DNA from: CAIYZT01 sp031385445
GTDB lineage: Bacteria; Pseudomonadota; Alphaproteobacteria; Rhodobacterales; Rhodobacteraceae
Assembly: GCA_031385445.1 (NCBI GenBank)
Contig: JANNBM010000024.1
Location: 17,217 to 81,216, forward strand
DNA: 64,000 nucleotides
Reading direction: 5' to 3'
Both the position numbers and the translations under genes were made by a program. This document shows, piece by piece, positions 25,831 to 35,161 of this stretch. Below the pieces are notes generated by a model that made no database searches, was not told the DNA's origin, and was given only the letters and a program-made list of their open reading frames with translations. How positions within the stretch are numbered: the stretch's first letter is position 1; the number at the start of each line of letters is the position of its first letter.

Positions 25831-25886
25831 GGTAGGGTGCGTGATTTCACGCACCGCCCGCATAGGCTGCGTGATTTCACGCATCC
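25831..25886. repeat. two REP units upstream of the RAYT gene
   Basis: A full unit, GGTAGG followed by GTGCGTGATTTCACGCACC, runs from 25831 to 25855 in the orientation of copy 1. A decayed tandem copy (TAGGCTGCGTGATTTCACGCATCC, given here only as positions 25863-25886 with changes at its arms) follows eight bases later in the same orientation. Confidence 0.82.
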
Positions 25887-25933
25887 TCCCGTCTGCACTC
25901 AGGGGCTGACCGATCCGCCTCGCCGATGCGCGG

Positions 25934-27613
25934 TCAGAATTGCCCATGGCAGAACCAGCCGCCATTGATATCGGCCCCATGCGCGAAATACATCCAAAGC
26001 CGCTCGCCGGTCTGCACCTCGATGCGCCAGTAATCGCGCGGTCCGTTGCGCCAGTCGGGCATGTCAAACCACCATTCCGGCAAGATCCGCTCCGGGCCAA
26101 GCGCGACGCGGGTTTGCAGATCGCGGCGGCGCCAGCGGAACTGGGCCGGGGGCATGGCATCTTCGGGCGCGCTCACCGGTTCGGGCGCAAAAAGCTGCAG
26201 CGGCCTTGGCCCCGCCGGCGCCGGCCAGCGGCTGGGCCATGGCGCAGCCCAGGCGGCGGCCAGCGGCATCGACGCTTTTTCCGGCACATAGCTGTTGGTC
26301 GGGTGGGACCGGGTGACCGCATCGCTGCCCAGCCTCGCCCCCAGCTTGCCGATCAGATCGACCAGCGCCCCATCCTCGGCCAGCGTTCTGTCCTCGGCCA
26401 ACAAAGACGGCGCGCTTTGCCGCGCCTCAACCGGGCCGCGATGCTGCACCGCGGACAGGGTTTCGGTCAGAACCGCCTCCAGCCGCAGGCAATCGATGCC
26501 AAAGCCGGGATCAATGCTATCATATTTCAGCGCCAGAAGCGGCCGCATCCGTTCGGCCTGCGCGGCGGGGCGGGCCAGCGTCACTTCGATCATCTGTACC
26601 TGCCCGTCGCTGCGAAACGCCTGCAAACGCAGCCGCCGCGCGCCATGCCCGCGCGCCATCAGCCGCGCGCACAGCGGCGGCAACAGCCGCTCCACCCCGG
26701 CGGTGATATCTTCAAGCGTGCCGATCGGATCGGGAAAGGTCAGCCGCGCCGCGAAATGCAGCGGCGCGGTGGCGGGCGAGACGGGTTCGGGTTCAATCCC
26801 CAGCGCCTGATCCAGCCGCTTCACCGTATCCGCCCCAAAACGCCGCGCAATCGCAGCCCGGGGCAGGCCAAGGATATCGTCGATCCGGCGCAGGCCCAGC
26901 CGGGTAAAGCTTTCGATCACATCGGCGGGCAACCGCAGCGCGGCCAGCGGCAAAGGCGCCAGCGCCTGCCGCATCTGGCCTGCCGGGGCGATCACGCCTT
27001 GCGGAGGCATCGGCGCGCCCCGCCCCCCGGTCGGCAAAGGCCCGCCCCGTTCCCAATTGCGCCGCTTGGACGCGCGCGCGCGGGTTGCCCGCGCCTCTTG
27101 GGCAATGTCATCGCCGCTGCGCGCGCCAGATCCGCCGCCCTGCCCGGCAAACCGCGCCAGCGCCCAGGCCACGCCCGGCGTATCGCCCAAGCCCGCCCGG
27201 ACCGACAACCCAAGCGCGGCGCAGTCGCCTTCGACCTGCACCAACAGCGCCTCTTCGCCGCCGAACAGATGGCTGCATCCGGTCAGATCAATGATCAGGC
27301 TTTCCGGCGTCTCTTCGGCCACCCAAGGGCTGAACTTTCCCGCCCAGCGCCGCAGATGCGTCAAAAACGCCGCCTCGCCCTGCGGATCGGCGGATTGGGT
27401 CACAAGACCCGGACACATCGCCATCGCGTCGTGCAGGGCCTGCCCCCGGCTTAGGCCCGCCGCCTCGGCCTCGTGGTTCAGCGACGACAAGAACAGCGCC
27501 CGCGCCCGGTCTTCGACCACCGCAAACGGCAGGTCCAGCGCATCCCGCCGCATACGCAGCGCGCGTTCCGCCGCAAGGCGGGGAAACCAAAGCGAAAGGA
27601 TTCGGCGGGCCAT
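25934..27613 (-). CDS. imuB: ImuB, catalytically inactive Y-family polymerase of SOS mutagenesis
   Basis: The 559-residue protein matches ImuB: LWFPRLAAERALRM at the N-terminus, a little-finger-like region, PRPLQLFAPEP (a beta-clamp binding motif) and a C-terminal GERLWMYFAHG...GGWFCHGQF. ImuB lacks the Y-polymerase acidic triad and acts as a hub that brings ImuA and DnaE2 to the clamp during translesion synthesis. A LexA box lies 9 bases before the start codon. Neither imuA nor dnaE2 is adjacent: a RAYT/REP island lies downstream and a cytochrome c' gene upstream, which is unusual because imuA normally overlaps imuB. Confidence 0.92.
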   Translation of the reverse strand: MARRILSLWFPRLAAERALRMRRDALDLPFAVVEDRARALFLSSLNHEAEAAGLSRGQALHDAMAMCPGLVTQSADPQGEAAFLTHLRRWAGKFSPWVAEETPESLIIDLTGCSHLFGGEEALLVQVEGDCAALGLSVRAGLGDTPGVAWALARFAGQGGGSGARSGDDIAQEARATRARASKRRNWERGGPLPTGGRGAPMPPQGVIAPAGQMRQALAPLPLAALRLPADVIESFTRLGLRRIDDILGLPRAAIARRFGADTVKRLDQALGIEPEPVSPATAPLHFAARLTFPDPIGTLEDITAGVERLLPPLCARLMARGHGARRLRLQAFRSDGQVQMIEVTLARPAAQAERMRPLLALKYDSIDPGFGIDCLRLEAVLTETLSAVQHRGPVEARQSAPSLLAEDRTLAEDGALVDLIGKLGARLGSDAVTRSHPTNSYVPEKASMPLAAAWAAPWPSRWPAPAGPRPLQLFAPEPVSAPEDAMPPAQFRWRRRDLQTRVALGPERILPEWWFDMPDWRNGPRDYWRIEVQTGERLWMYFAHGADINGGWFCHGQF

Positions 27614-27621
27614 CGGTAAAT

Positions 27622-27636
27622 GTTCTCTTTTTGTTC
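27622..27636 (-). promoter_or_regulatory. LexA (SOS) box of imuB
   Basis: GTTC-TCTTTTT-GTTC is an exact match to the alphaproteobacterial LexA operator GTTC-N7-GTTC; on the imuB strand it reads GAAC-N7-GAAC. It ends 9 bases before the imuB start codon, so LexA bound here would block initiation directly. Confidence 0.85.
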
Positions 27637-27789
27637 ACATTACCTATGTGAAAAAGAGGAGTCGAGAGCGCAAATCCGGGGGCAGGATGATGACAATCGC
27701 GTGAGAAACAAAAGATCAGACCAAAGAATGTTCGCGATCTGGCGCAGACGCGCAATAGTGATACCAGCATCAAAATGGGAAAGCGTGCC

Positions 27790-28224
27790 ATGAAAATCAG
27801 CTTGAAAATCGCCTTTGTCACCGCCGCATTTGCCGCAACCGCTGTTTATGCAGCCGAGCGCATCGATCCCAACTCTATTGCGCGCGGGCAAACCATGGGT
27901 GCCGTTGGCGGTGCGATGAAAACGCTTGGCGGCATGGCAGGCGGCGAAGTGGCGTTTGACGCCGCCGCCGCACAGGCCGCGAAAGACGCGCTGGTTGCCG
28001 CCGCCACCGGCGCAACCGCTGCCTTCATGACCCAAGGCGAAGCTGATCCGGCGTCCAAGGCCAAACCAGAGATCTGGACGAACTGGGACGATTTCGTGGT
28101 CAAGTCCACCGCGCTGACCAATGCGGCCACCGCGCTTGATGTGACGAGCGCTGAATCCATCGGCGCCGGAATGGGCGCGCTTGGCGGCGCCTGCAAGGCC
28201 TGCCACACCGCTTACCGCATGTAA
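27790..28224 (+). CDS. cycP: cytochrome c' (periplasmic)
   Basis: The 144-residue precursor has a signal peptide (MKISLKIAFVTAAFAATAVYA) and a four-helix-bundle cytochrome c' body with the heme-attachment site CKACH near the C-terminus (GACKACHTAYRM). Cytochrome c' binds nitric oxide at five-coordinate heme and is linked to NO tolerance. An ATG at 27775 is in frame, but 27790 begins the signal peptide and has GGGAAAG upstream. A hairpin at 28307 follows. No NO-responsive operator could be identified in the gap shared with imuB. Confidence 0.93.
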   Translation: MKISLKIAFVTAAFAATAVYAAERIDPNSIARGQTMGAVGGAMKTLGGMAGGEVAFDAAAAQAAKDALVAAATGATAAFMTQGEADPASKAKPEIWTNWDDFVVKSTALTNAATALDVTSAESIGAGMGALGGACKACHTAYRM

Positions 28225-28306
28225 GACCGCCATCGCGCCATCGCGCCATGGCCCATTGCGCATCGCGGGATGGGAGACTGAACAAAATGAGCGCGTGAGC
28301 GGTCAG

Positions 28307-28335
28307 GGCGGCCCTTTGAAAGCACAAGGGCCGCC
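28307..28335 (+). terminator. hairpin downstream of cytochrome c'
   Basis: GGCGGCCCTT and AAGGGCCGCC form a perfect 10-bp stem with a 9-base loop, about 80 bases after the cytochrome c' stop. Only a weak GTTAT follows, so termination strength is uncertain. It lies between convergent genes and could serve both. Confidence 0.6.
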
Positions 28336-28387
28336 GTTATCCGCTGGGCGGCGCCCCGGATCGGGACCGTTCCATCCCTTGGGCGGT

Positions 28388-28699
28388 CTAGCCACAGAAA
28401 AACAGGCGGACAATCCCGTTCGAATCGACCCTGACATTCAATCTGCTAGGGCTTATATCGCCTTTCACCTTGTCCCCCGGACGAACGATCCGCAAATCCC
28501 CCGGAACGCGAAGTGTTGCCAAATCGGCAAAAGGCAACCCGACAAAGCTCTGCACATCCGCCGTCCCGCAGGTGTCTGAAAGCGCGGGCAGGATCACGCT
28601 GGGGCTTGCCAACAATACCACCGGAGCGGGCGCGGCAGTTCGGCACCCCAAAAGCGACAAACCAACAAGTAAAAACCAACCCCGCACATCCAGCCCCAA
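28388..28699 (-). CDS. I78-family peptidase inhibitor lipoprotein
   Basis: This 103-residue protein has a lipobox (LVGLSLLGC, Cys19) and the I78 inhibitor pattern: a cysteine-bearing DTCGTADVQSFVGLPF, LRIVRPGDKVKGDISPSRLNVRVD and a final RLFFCG, so two cysteines can form the family disulfide. I78 inhibitors block elastase- and subtilisin-like serine proteases. The product is probably an outer-membrane-anchored shield against outside proteases. It is a single-gene unit. Confidence 0.83.
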   Translation of the reverse strand: MGLDVRGWFLLVGLSLLGCRTAAPAPVVLLASPSVILPALSDTCGTADVQSFVGLPFADLATLRVPGDLRIVRPGDKVKGDISPSRLNVRVDSNGIVRLFFCG

Positions 28700-28850
28700 A
28701 GAATAGAGTTAAAGTTGGCGCAGATGTGGCATTTACCGCCGCCAAAGGCAAAACCCGACGCCCCTGCAGCGACCGATGACGATTCCAGCGTTGCAAATTT
28801 ATGCGGCCTCCCGCATTTTCAGCTGAATTCGGGCATCGGAGGATTAACCC

Positions 28851-29981
<1,131 letters not shown>

Positions 29982-30023
29982 ACCCGAACCGCTTTGGCCT
30001 TTTGACGACGAAGGGAAAACGGA

Positions 30024-30467
30024 ATGGCGGGATTCATCGTGAACAGCGGCAACGCCCGAGGGCAGGTCTTTCGCGTCTTTGGCCAAACCGTGACCGAAAA
30101 GATCACGGCCGAGGATTCGGCGGGCGCGTCCTATGTGATGGAAGAAATATCGCCTCCGGGCACCGGAGTTCCGCCCCATCGCCATCAGCATGAAGATGAA
30201 GTCGTCCACATCCTTGAAGGCACATTCGAGGTGTTTCTGGACGGCGCGGTGTCCACCGTGCAGGCCGGGGCAATCCTGCATTTCCCGCGCGGCAGCCGTC
30301 ACGGGTTTCGAAATATTGGCCCGGCGGATGGCCGCACGATCTGGTTCGTAACGCCCGGAGCGCCAACCCAAGCGCTGCTGCGCCATCTTTCAACTTTTCC
30401 CGAAGGTCCGCCGGATTTGGCCAAGCTGGCGGCATTGCACAAAGACTATGGCATCGATTTCCTGTAA
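30024..30467 (+). CDS. single-domain cupin
   Basis: The 147-residue protein has one cupin barrel: PPHRHQHEDEVVHILEGTFEVF (motif 1, metal-binding His and Glu) and FPRGSRHGFRNIG (motif 2). Such proteins may be dioxygenases, isomerases or small-molecule sensors. The frequent pairing of short cupins with GSH-dependent enzymes is suggestive only. It probably shares the formaldehyde dehydrogenase transcript. Confidence 0.8.
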   Translation: MAGFIVNSGNARGQVFRVFGQTVTEKITAEDSAGASYVMEEISPPGTGVPPHRHQHEDEVVHILEGTFEVFLDGAVSTVQAGAILHFPRGSRHGFRNIGPADGRTIWFVTPGAPTQALLRHLSTFPEGPPDLAKLAALHKDYGIDFL

Positions 30468-30537
30468 AATCAGCGGCATCGTGGCTCTTGGCCCCCCCCT
30501 CTTGCATTTGTGCGGTTCCGGTTTTCAAGGCGAACAC

Positions 30538-31008
30538 ATGGCATCAACCCAAGCTCTGAAAGGTCTGGCGTCGCAGGGCATCGCCGTCACCCTGCATCCC
30601 TATGACTACGACCCCTTGGCCGACTCCGTTGGCCTGCAAGCGGCGGCGGCGATTGGCATCGACCCCGGGCTGATGCTGAAAACCTTGATGGTCGAGGTGG
30701 ATGGCAAGCCCGCCTGCTGCGTGATTCCATCGGACCGTCAGCTGTCGATGAAGCGGGTCGCGGCGGCGTTTGGCGGCAAAGCGGCGGCGATGATGGCGGT
30801 CGCCACGGCGGAAAAGCTGACCGGATACAAGGTTGGCGGCATCTCGCCTTTCGGGCAAAAGCGCGCGGTGCCCACTGCGGTCGAGGCGACAGCAACTGCG
30901 GTCCCAAGGGTCTGGATCAACGCCGGGCAGCGCGGGCTTTTGCTTGGCATCGCGCCCGCGGATGCGCTCGCCAGTCTTGGCGCACGCGCTTTGCCCTTGA
31001 TCGCCTGA
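30538..31008 (+). CDS. ybaK: Cys-tRNA(Pro) deacylase YbaK/EbsC
   Basis: The 156-residue protein is a YbaK/ProX-type editing domain that removes cysteine mis-attached to tRNA-Pro. KTLMVEVDGKPACCVIPSDRQLSMKRVAAAFGGK matches the family, with the conserved lysine of LKTLM as the key residue, and VGGISPFGQKRAVPTAVE follows. ATG 30538 (MASTQALKGL) is chosen over the open frame from 30448 because it starts the conserved fold. Confidence 0.92.
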   Translation: MASTQALKGLASQGIAVTLHPYDYDPLADSVGLQAAAAIGIDPGLMLKTLMVEVDGKPACCVIPSDRQLSMKRVAAAFGGKAAAMMAVATAEKLTGYKVGGISPFGQKRAVPTAVEATATAVPRVWINAGQRGLLLGIAPADALASLGARALPLIA

Positions 31009-31063
31009 CCCCCTTTCGCCCGCCCGCCACTTCGCGCAAACTGGCGCCAGCCGGAGGACACAA

Positions 31064-32713
31064 ATGCACGACGATTTCCTAACCAAGGCCCCCTTTCATC
31101 TGGACGAAGCCGCGATGGCTTGGGTCCGCAGCACCCTTGCCTCTCTGAGCGATGCCGAGAAAATCGGGCAGCTGTTCGTCTTTGCCTCGATGGGATTTGA
31201 CGATGGCGAGGCGGAGCGCTTGGCGGCGCTGAAACCTGCGGGCGTCACCCGGTTTTTCACGCCGCTGGCGGACCGCGAGATTGCCCAGATGGACCGCATC
31301 CGCGCCGATGCGCGCATCCCCCTGCTGATCAGCGCCGATCTGGAAGGCAGCCGGATGAGCCTTGCCTTTGGCACCGAGGTTCCCAATCCGCTGGCGCTCG
31401 CCGCAGTCGATGATGTGCGGGCCAGCCGCCAGATCGCCCGGATCATGGCCGATGAAGCGGTGGCGATGGGCATCAACTGGTCCTTTACCCCGGTTCTCGA
31501 TATCAACGCCGCCTTTCGCAGCGCCATTGTCGCCACGCGCGGGTTCGGCTCGGACGTTGACCGGATCGAAGGCCAAGCGCTGGCGCAGATCGACGAATTT
31601 CAAAAGGCGGGGCTGGCGGCCACGGTGAAACACTGGCCCGGCGAAGGGCATGACGACCGCGATCAGCATCTGCTGACCACCATCAATCCGCTGAGCATGG
31701 ACGATTGGAACGCCAGCCACGGGCGCCTGTACCGCGCGGCGATTGCCGCCGGGGTGCTGTCGGTGATGTCGGCCCATATCGCCTTTCCCGCCTATATGAA
31801 GGCGCAAGGCGTGACCGGGCTGGAATGCTATCGCCCGGCCAGCGTCAACCGCGCCTTGAACCTGGGCCTCCTGCGCGGCGAGCTTGGGTTCAACGGGCTG
31901 ATCGTTTCGGATGCCACGCCGATGGCGGGCCTTGGGTCTTGGGGGCCCTATGCAAAGACCCTGCCCGAGGTGATCGCAAACGGCTGCGATCTGATCCTGT
32001 TCGCGCCCGAGCCGGAAAAGGCCGTCGGCTATGTCACGGCGGCGGTGGCGGATGGCCGCATCAGCCCGGCCCGCCTGACCGAGGCGTTGATCCGCGTTTT
32101 GGGCCTGAAGGCGGCGCTTGGCCTGCACAAAGGCACCCAACCCGCGCAGGTCGTGGCAACGCCGCAAAGCCGCGCCGCCGCTCGCGCCATCACGGCCCGC
32201 GCCCCGGTTCTGGAAAAGGATGTCGCAAAGCTGTTCCCCATTTCGCCCCAACGTCACCGCCGCGTGCTGATCGCCAGCACCGGGGTGATTTCGCCGATTC
32301 ACGGCACATCAGAGCTGTCCCTGCCGCAGATGATGCGGGACGAAGGGTTTGAGGTGACGGTTTTTGTCGGCAACGGCGCGATGCCGGACCCAAAAAGCTT
32401 TGATCTGATGCTCTACGTTCTGGCCGAAGAAACCCTGCTGACGCGGGGCCGCATCTTCTTTGACTGGGCCAGGATCAGCGGCAATTTCCACGCCGGCATG
32501 GCCCGGCACTGGGGCGAGGTGCCAACGGCGATGATCAGCTTTGGCTATCCCTATTATCTGTACGACGCCCCCCGGATGCCCACCAGCGTCAACGCTTTTT
32601 GCACCATGGACAGCATGCAATCGGCGGTGCTTGATTGTATGCTTGGCCGGGCACCGTGGAACAAGACCAGCCCGGTCGATGCGTTTTGCGGGCTGGAAGA
32701 TGCCCGCTATTGA
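31064..32713 (+). CDS. glycoside hydrolase family 3 protein (NagZ-like)
   Basis: The 549-residue protein carries a GH3 TIM barrel: LLISADLEGSR, KHWPGEGHDDRDQH (the GH3 KH-PGHG region with the His/Asp of NagZ-type acid/base) and GLIVSDATPMAG with the nucleophile aspartate. A C-terminal alpha/beta domain follows from about 390. It is likely a beta-N-acetylhexosaminidase acting on cell-wall sugars, but it is longer than the short NagZ of E. coli (about 340 residues). There is no signal peptide, so it is cytoplasmic. It sits between ybaK and the NYN protein on one strand. Confidence 0.83.
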   Translation: MHDDFLTKAPFHLDEAAMAWVRSTLASLSDAEKIGQLFVFASMGFDDGEAERLAALKPAGVTRFFTPLADREIAQMDRIRADARIPLLISADLEGSRMSLAFGTEVPNPLALAAVDDVRASRQIARIMADEAVAMGINWSFTPVLDINAAFRSAIVATRGFGSDVDRIEGQALAQIDEFQKAGLAATVKHWPGEGHDDRDQHLLTTINPLSMDDWNASHGRLYRAAIAAGVLSVMSAHIAFPAYMKAQGVTGLECYRPASVNRALNLGLLRGELGFNGLIVSDATPMAGLGSWGPYAKTLPEVIANGCDLILFAPEPEKAVGYVTAAVADGRISPARLTEALIRVLGLKAALGLHKGTQPAQVVATPQSRAAARAITARAPVLEKDVAKLFPISPQRHRRVLIASTGVISPIHGTSELSLPQMMRDEGFEVTVFVGNGAMPDPKSFDLMLYVLAEETLLTRGRIFFDWARISGNFHAGMARHWGEVPTAMISFGYPYYLYDAPRMPTSVNAFCTMDSMQSAVLDCMLGRAPWNKTSPVDAFCGLEDARY

Positions 32714-32731
32714 CCCTTGAAAGGACCGCCC

Positions 32732-33499
32732 ATGCCTATTGACCAGATCACCCTTGCTGGACGGGCGGTGCGGCTGGCGGTGCTGATTGACGCCGATAAC
32801 GTGCGCGCTTCGGCTGCCGAGGCGATCCTGAACGAGATCGCCAGCTACGGCGATCCCAGCCTGCGCCGGGTTTATGGCGACTGGTCCAGCGCTGCGCTGA
32901 CCCAGTGGAAAGAACAGGCGCGCAATCTGGGTCTGGTGATGCATCAGCAATCGGCCAACACCAAAGGCAAGAACGCCAGCGACATCGGCCTTGTGATCGA
33001 CGCGATGGACATTCTGCACGCGGGCAAGGTGGACGGGTTTGTGCTTGTCTCGTCCGACAGCGATTTCACAAGGCTTGCCAGCCGCATCCGCGAGGACGGC
33101 TTGCAGGTGATCGGCATCGGCGAAGCCAAGACGCCCGAAAGCCTGCGCAAGGTGTGCAACCGGTTCGTGCTGATCGAAAACATCGTCAGCGCCCTTGATC
33201 CAGACCCCCGCCCGCGCAAAGCCGCAGAACCCGCGCGCGCCGAAAAGGCCGAAGCGCCCGCATCAAAACGCCCGGCAATCGAAGCCATTCCGCTGATCCT
33301 TGATGCGATGAAAAAGATCGACGCCGATCAGGATTGGTATTCGCTGGGTCAGCTTGGCCAGTTCATGACCCAGCTTTACCCCGATTTCGACAGCCGCAGT
33401 TACGGCAGCGCCAAACTCTCGGACCTACTGCGCAAAATCCCAAGGTTCGAGGTGGCGAAGGGGCAGGGCAATGACGTTCAGGTGCGCGACAAGGCTTAA
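32732..33499 (+). CDS. NYN-domain ribonuclease with OST-HTH/LOTUS tail
   Basis: The 255-residue protein has a PIN-like NYN domain (about 12-150) with the acidic metal residues in VLIDADNVRAS, GKNASDIGLVIDAMDIL and VSSDSDF. A charged Ala/Lys-rich linker and a C-terminal OST-HTH/LOTUS-like helix-turn-helix (about 185-250: IPLILDAMKKIDADQDWYSL...LRKIPRFEV) follow. NYN domains cut RNA and LOTUS domains bind RNA, so this may act in RNA turnover. ATG 32732 is preceded by GAAAGGA. Its TAA interlocks with the RidA stop (TTAA 33496-33499). Confidence 0.88.
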   Translation: MPIDQITLAGRAVRLAVLIDADNVRASAAEAILNEIASYGDPSLRRVYGDWSSAALTQWKEQARNLGLVMHQQSANTKGKNASDIGLVIDAMDILHAGKVDGFVLVSSDSDFTRLASRIREDGLQVIGIGEAKTPESLRKVCNRFVLIENIVSALDPDPRPRKAAEPARAEKAEAPASKRPAIEAIPLILDAMKKIDADQDWYSLGQLGQFMTQLYPDFDSRSYGSAKLSDLLRKIPRFEVAKGQGNDVQVRDKA

Positions 33500-33990
33500 G
33501 GCGTCAATTCCACCGTCGCCCAGGTTTCAAAGCACACCCCGCCCGCCAGCGCCATGACGCCAATCGTGGCGCGCCCGCCAAGGCCGCGCTCGGGGCCGAA
33601 CACTTGGACCAACAGGTCGGACAGCCCGGAGGAGACTTTGTACACATCCTCGTATTCCGGCGTGCAGACCACGAAATTCAGCGTGCGGATGATGGATTTC
33701 ACCCGGTCCAATGACCCCACCGCCTGCTTGATCCCGCCCAGCACATTCAGCCCGGTTTGCCGGGCGGCGGCATAGCCCTGCTCGGTGGTCAAATCTGCGC
33801 CGAGACGGCCCCTATGGGTAATCTGGGTGCCAATCTGCGCGACATGGCCGGACAAAAACAGCAGGTTGCCGACAAGGTGATAGGGTTTCATTGTGCCATA
33901 ATCCGCACCGTAATAGCCCGTCTCGTCAAAGTCGGGGAGGTCCAGCCCTATTCGGATCGCCAATTCTTCCGGTGACATCGCCCCCCCCAT
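33496..33990 (-). CDS. RidA/YjgF family protein
   Basis: A protein of about 160-164 residues with the RidA trimer fold (LFLSGHVAQIG, GLNVLGGIKQAVGSLDRV, and a late VCFETWATVELTP). RidA proteins hydrolyse reactive enamine/imine intermediates from PLP enzymes. The arginine usually found in the RidA active site is not clearly conserved here, so it may belong to a non-canonical Rid subgroup. ATG 33990 is preceded by AGAGG; ATG 33978 (MSPEELAIRIG) is the alternative and fits the family equally well. Confidence 0.85.
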   Translation of the reverse strand: MGGAMSPEELAIRIGLDLPDFDETGYYGADYGTMKPYHLVGNLLFLSGHVAQIGTQITHRGRLGADLTTEQGYAAARQTGLNVLGGIKQAVGSLDRVKSIIRTLNFVVCTPEYEDVYKVSSGLSDLLVQVFGPERGLGGRATIGVMALAGGVCFETWATVELTP

Positions 33991-34015
33991 CGCGCCTCTG
34001 CGGATCACGCCCGCC

Positions 34016-34720
34016 TCAAATCATCCGGATCAGGTCCTTGCCGACCGCCAGCATATAGCCCTTCCGCGCGATGGTTTTAACGAGCAGCTCGCTGACCAGC
34101 TGATTGCCCAGCGAATCGCGCAAGCGCTTCACCCGTGTTGCGCCCGCCGCCTCATCGCAGTCTACCGCGTTGCGCCCCGAAATCACCGCTTCCAGCTGCG
34201 CCCCGGTCAGCACCTCGTCGTCCATCCGTGCTTCGGCCAGAACCGCCAGCGTTTCAAGCGCCGCCTCGGTCAACGCAAATTCCAGATCGTTGATGTAAAC
34301 CACCCGCGCCTCGCGGCTGATCACCATCGACGACACCGTGATCCCCGACCGCTGAATCGCCGAAATCCGCCGGTTCAGCGCGATGATGGTGATCAAAAAC
34401 ACCATTGCCGCCAGCAACAGCGCGGTCGCGAACACCAAGAGGACGAAGATCACGACACGGTAACTTTGCAGCACCTCGGAAAACGAGGTGCCGGTCTGCG
34501 CCAAAATTTCGAGCAACTTGAGTTCAGCCGCCGTGGTCAGATCATCATTCTCGGCGAAAATCTGTTCGACCCGCGCGTTGAACGCATTGGCATCCGGCAG
34601 GTTCAGAAACAAAAACACCGCTGCCGCCAAAAGGATCAGGACGATTGCAGCGATGCCATAATTTACAACGCGGTTGCCCGCCTTGAGACTGTCAGTAACG
34701 GAGGAAGTAGGCTCCGGCAC
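34016..34720 (-). CDS. membrane-tethered winged-helix regulator with C-terminal DNA-binding domain
   Basis: The 234-residue protein has two membrane segments (about 22-40 and 88-112) around an acidic 45-residue periplasmic loop. A cytoplasmic C-terminal domain of about 120 residues follows, resembling an OmpR-type winged helix (ALTEAALETLAVLAEA...TRVKRLRDSLG...VKTIARKGYML). ToxR/CadC regulators put the DNA-binding domain at the N-terminus with one membrane helix, so the order here is reversed. The targets and signal are unknown. It overlaps by 29 bases the upstream gene for a small exported protein, so the two are coupled. Confidence 0.72.
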   Translation of the reverse strand: MPEPTSSVTDSLKAGNRVVNYGIAAIVLILLAAAVFLFLNLPDANAFNARVEQIFAENDDLTTAAELKLLEILAQTGTSFSEVLQSYRVVIFVLLVFATALLLAAMVFLITIIALNRRISAIQRSGITVSSMVISREARVVYINDLEFALTEAALETLAVLAEARMDDEVLTGAQLEAVISGRNAVDCDEAAGATRVKRLRDSLGNQLVSELLVKTIARKGYMLAVGKDLIRMI

Positions 34721-34979
34721 TCTCTTTCCTTTCGTCCAAACCCTCGGGCCCGAAGAACCCGATAATCTTGATCAGCGTCCAGCCGTCGGTGCCAAGTCGT
34801 GGCTCCAGATCGGCGCGGGCCGCCTTTTTGTCATTGCAAAGATCATCCGTTATCTGCGCCACACCATAAGAGAAGCGCAAAGGATCATCCTGCTTTGCCT
34901 TGTAATCAAGATAGCAGTCTGCCCGCGCTGGCAAGGCCAGAGCAAGCAGGACCAGCAAAGATGTGAACAGGCGCACCAT
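34692..34979 (-). CDS. small exported protein of unknown function
   Basis: This 95-residue protein has a clear signal peptide (MVRLFTSLLVLLALALPARA) and a mature part of about 75 residues with two cysteines (DCYLDYKAKQ, DDLCNDKKAA) that could pair in the periplasm. I do not recognise a family. The gene precedes and overlaps the membrane winged-helix regulator gene, so it may be a periplasmic partner of that regulator. That idea is inference. It is divergent from another small-protein gene across 182 bases. Confidence 0.7.
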   Translation of the reverse strand: MVRLFTSLLVLLALALPARADCYLDYKAKQDDPLRFSYGVAQITDDLCNDKKAARADLEPRLGTDGWTLIKIIGFFGPEGLDERKESAGAYFLRY

Positions 34980-35161
34980 CGGGGCCTCCTTTCGTTGTCT
35001 GCAATCTGCCCGTCTATCTGGCGATATACAATAACCGCCGCATAAACCCGGATTTGCTATCGCATAACATCCCCGCGTTATTGCGCGACTTGGCCCCCCG
35101 GCACCATCCTTGGCCCAAGATCAGCACATTCCAGCTGACACAAAAATAGAAGGAGGCAGAC

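Noticed and set aside
25156..25886. Possible CRISPR array in the palindromic repeats
   Set aside because: The units alternate in orientation, spacing is irregular (about 16 bases to over 500), and there are no cas genes. A REP/REPIN explanation fits better.
25297..26160. 287-codon version of the RAYT protein
   Set aside because: The first 125 residues run through imuB and REP sequence and are not RAYT-like; the family start MPNY is at 25785.
25940..27454. 504-codon open frame antisense to imuB
   Set aside because: No recognisable domain; the imuB frame has the ImuB signatures and a LexA box.
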